Positions 63,241-64,000 of a DNA stretch of 64,000 nucleotides are shown here, piece after piece. The stretch comes from Asterias amurensis (lineage: Eukaryota > Echinodermata > Asteroidea > Forcipulatida > Asteriidae). The stretch is taken from assembly GCF_032118995.1 (NCBI RefSeq), contig NC_092667.1, positions 3,154,931 to 3,218,930 on the forward strand, written 5' to 3'. How positions within the stretch are numbered: position 1 is the first letter of the stretch; each line of letters opens with the position of its first letter. A model generated the notes under the pieces. That model worked only from the letters and a program-made list of their open reading frames with translations, searched no databases and had not been told where the DNA came from. A program made the position numbers and the translations under genes.

Positions 63241-64000
63241 AACCCATTGACATTGAATACTCCGACAGCTGTCATACATCATGTACATGTACATGACGTG
63301 GAGATCTAAAAATAGAACTTGGGATTCCCCTTAGGCCAAACAAAATAAATGTTGTGTTTACGGTAACGGCCCTAAAAAATTCCAGGTAGGTAGGTAGGAA
63401 AATAATTTTATTTTGTAATTTTATTTTTATTTTTAAGTTCTTGAATTTTGAGTTATTTGTTAATATTTTAAACCCGTTACCATGAATTATACTAACCTTG
63501 TTCGACTCATCAAGTTATAAACCCTCATGTTGGAAAGTGGTAAAATATAAAAGTTTATAAGTTGTTTTAGAAAAAACATAACATAGGTCAAGTTACAAGG
63601 AAACTTTTTATCTTACCATTAAATCAGGGCCATGTTTTAAATGCTGACATCAGTTTTACCAACTTTCAATTTGAGGTGTGGTTATTTTGTTCACATTTTT
63701 CATTCCATTGTTGTACACTTACTTGCACTTTACCCAGACTGACGAACCTCCGGGTTGCTGGGTGAAAATGATGTCACTCAGTAGGCTCAGTGGTGCAAGG
63801 TGTACCATAACATTAACAACAGAGCCGAAACTCACAACTCACATTTTCCCCAAAATAATATAGCAAAATGAATAAACACTTTTGAGGGTCAAACTTATTA
63901 TTTTGAATGTCAGCCTGATCTGATCTGAATGTGTGTTGTGAGCACAAACGTGATAAAAGTTTGGCCCATTGTGATCTTCGAAAATATTGAGAAATGTCTT
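63241..64000. other. Right edge, nothing supported
   Basis: AT-rich sequence with no convincing exon, repeat or RNA gene. Confidence 0.4.

Noticed and set aside
1-64000. LTR retroelements, retrovirus copies or Polinton-like elements
   Set aside because: No long direct terminal repeats with the usual ends and no capsid, protease, integrase or polymerase-like frames were seen. The mobile elements found are MITEs, SINEs and LINE ends.

Overview
The window is metazoan nuclear DNA: AT-rich, repeat-dense, spliced, with no operons. The repeats (a roughly 380 bp MITE ending in GGCAGTGGACACTATTGG, tRNA-Leu-headed SINEs, other hairpin MITEs) and a local expansion of TRIM genes are, from memory, typical of echinoderms and especially sea stars. 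The phylum call is fairly confident, sea star is likely, and the species is not determined.

The main coding content is a cluster of seven TRIM genes (here A to G). Six (A-F, about 597-609 aa) have the RING, B-box, coiled-coil and NHL-like beta-propeller layout expected of E3 ubiquitin ligases. G (292 aa) stops after the coiled coil. Each coding region is one exon preceded by a splice acceptor in the 5' UTR. Most have a matching upstream 5' UTR exon ending in CAATTCAA|GTAAGT, 0.7-1.8 kb away. A-E lie on the minus strand at 0.2-23.1 kb; F and G lie on the plus strand at 54.1-61.1 kb.

Layout. 0.2-2.0 kb: gene A. 2.8-13.3 and 13.3-23.3 kb: two nearly identical copies of a 10 kb segment carrying genes B+C and D+E. 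23.3-28 kb: a decayed third copy of part of that segment, SINEs, MITEs and a tRNA-Asn-like element. 28.1-32.0 kb: a candidate plus-strand spliced transcript with a CRE/YY1-like promoter, probably non-coding or encoding only a short peptide. 31.2-38.9 kb: a minisatellite of 48 and 39 bp units, each centred on a perfect palindrome, with higher-order repeats of about 453 and 742 bp. 39.2-47.9 kb: 56 bp and 51 bp satellites; the main 56 bp array is bracketed by inverted copies of a gene-like fragment. 48.0-51.3 kb: the 3' part of an unrecognised minus-strand gene with three homologous terminal exons. 51.8-61.1 kb: genes F and G in a block that mirrors the order C, hairpin MITE, orphan exon, B. 61.1-64.0 kb: repeats, an orphan-exon copy and one possible terminal exon.

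The TRIM paralogs look like mosaics. The distal RING plus the linker to the B-box differs sharply between copies whose remaining sequence is almost identical, which suggests gene conversion or selection on that module. No rRNA gene, CRISPR array, LTR element or other virus-like element was seen. All identities and alignments were judged by eye.
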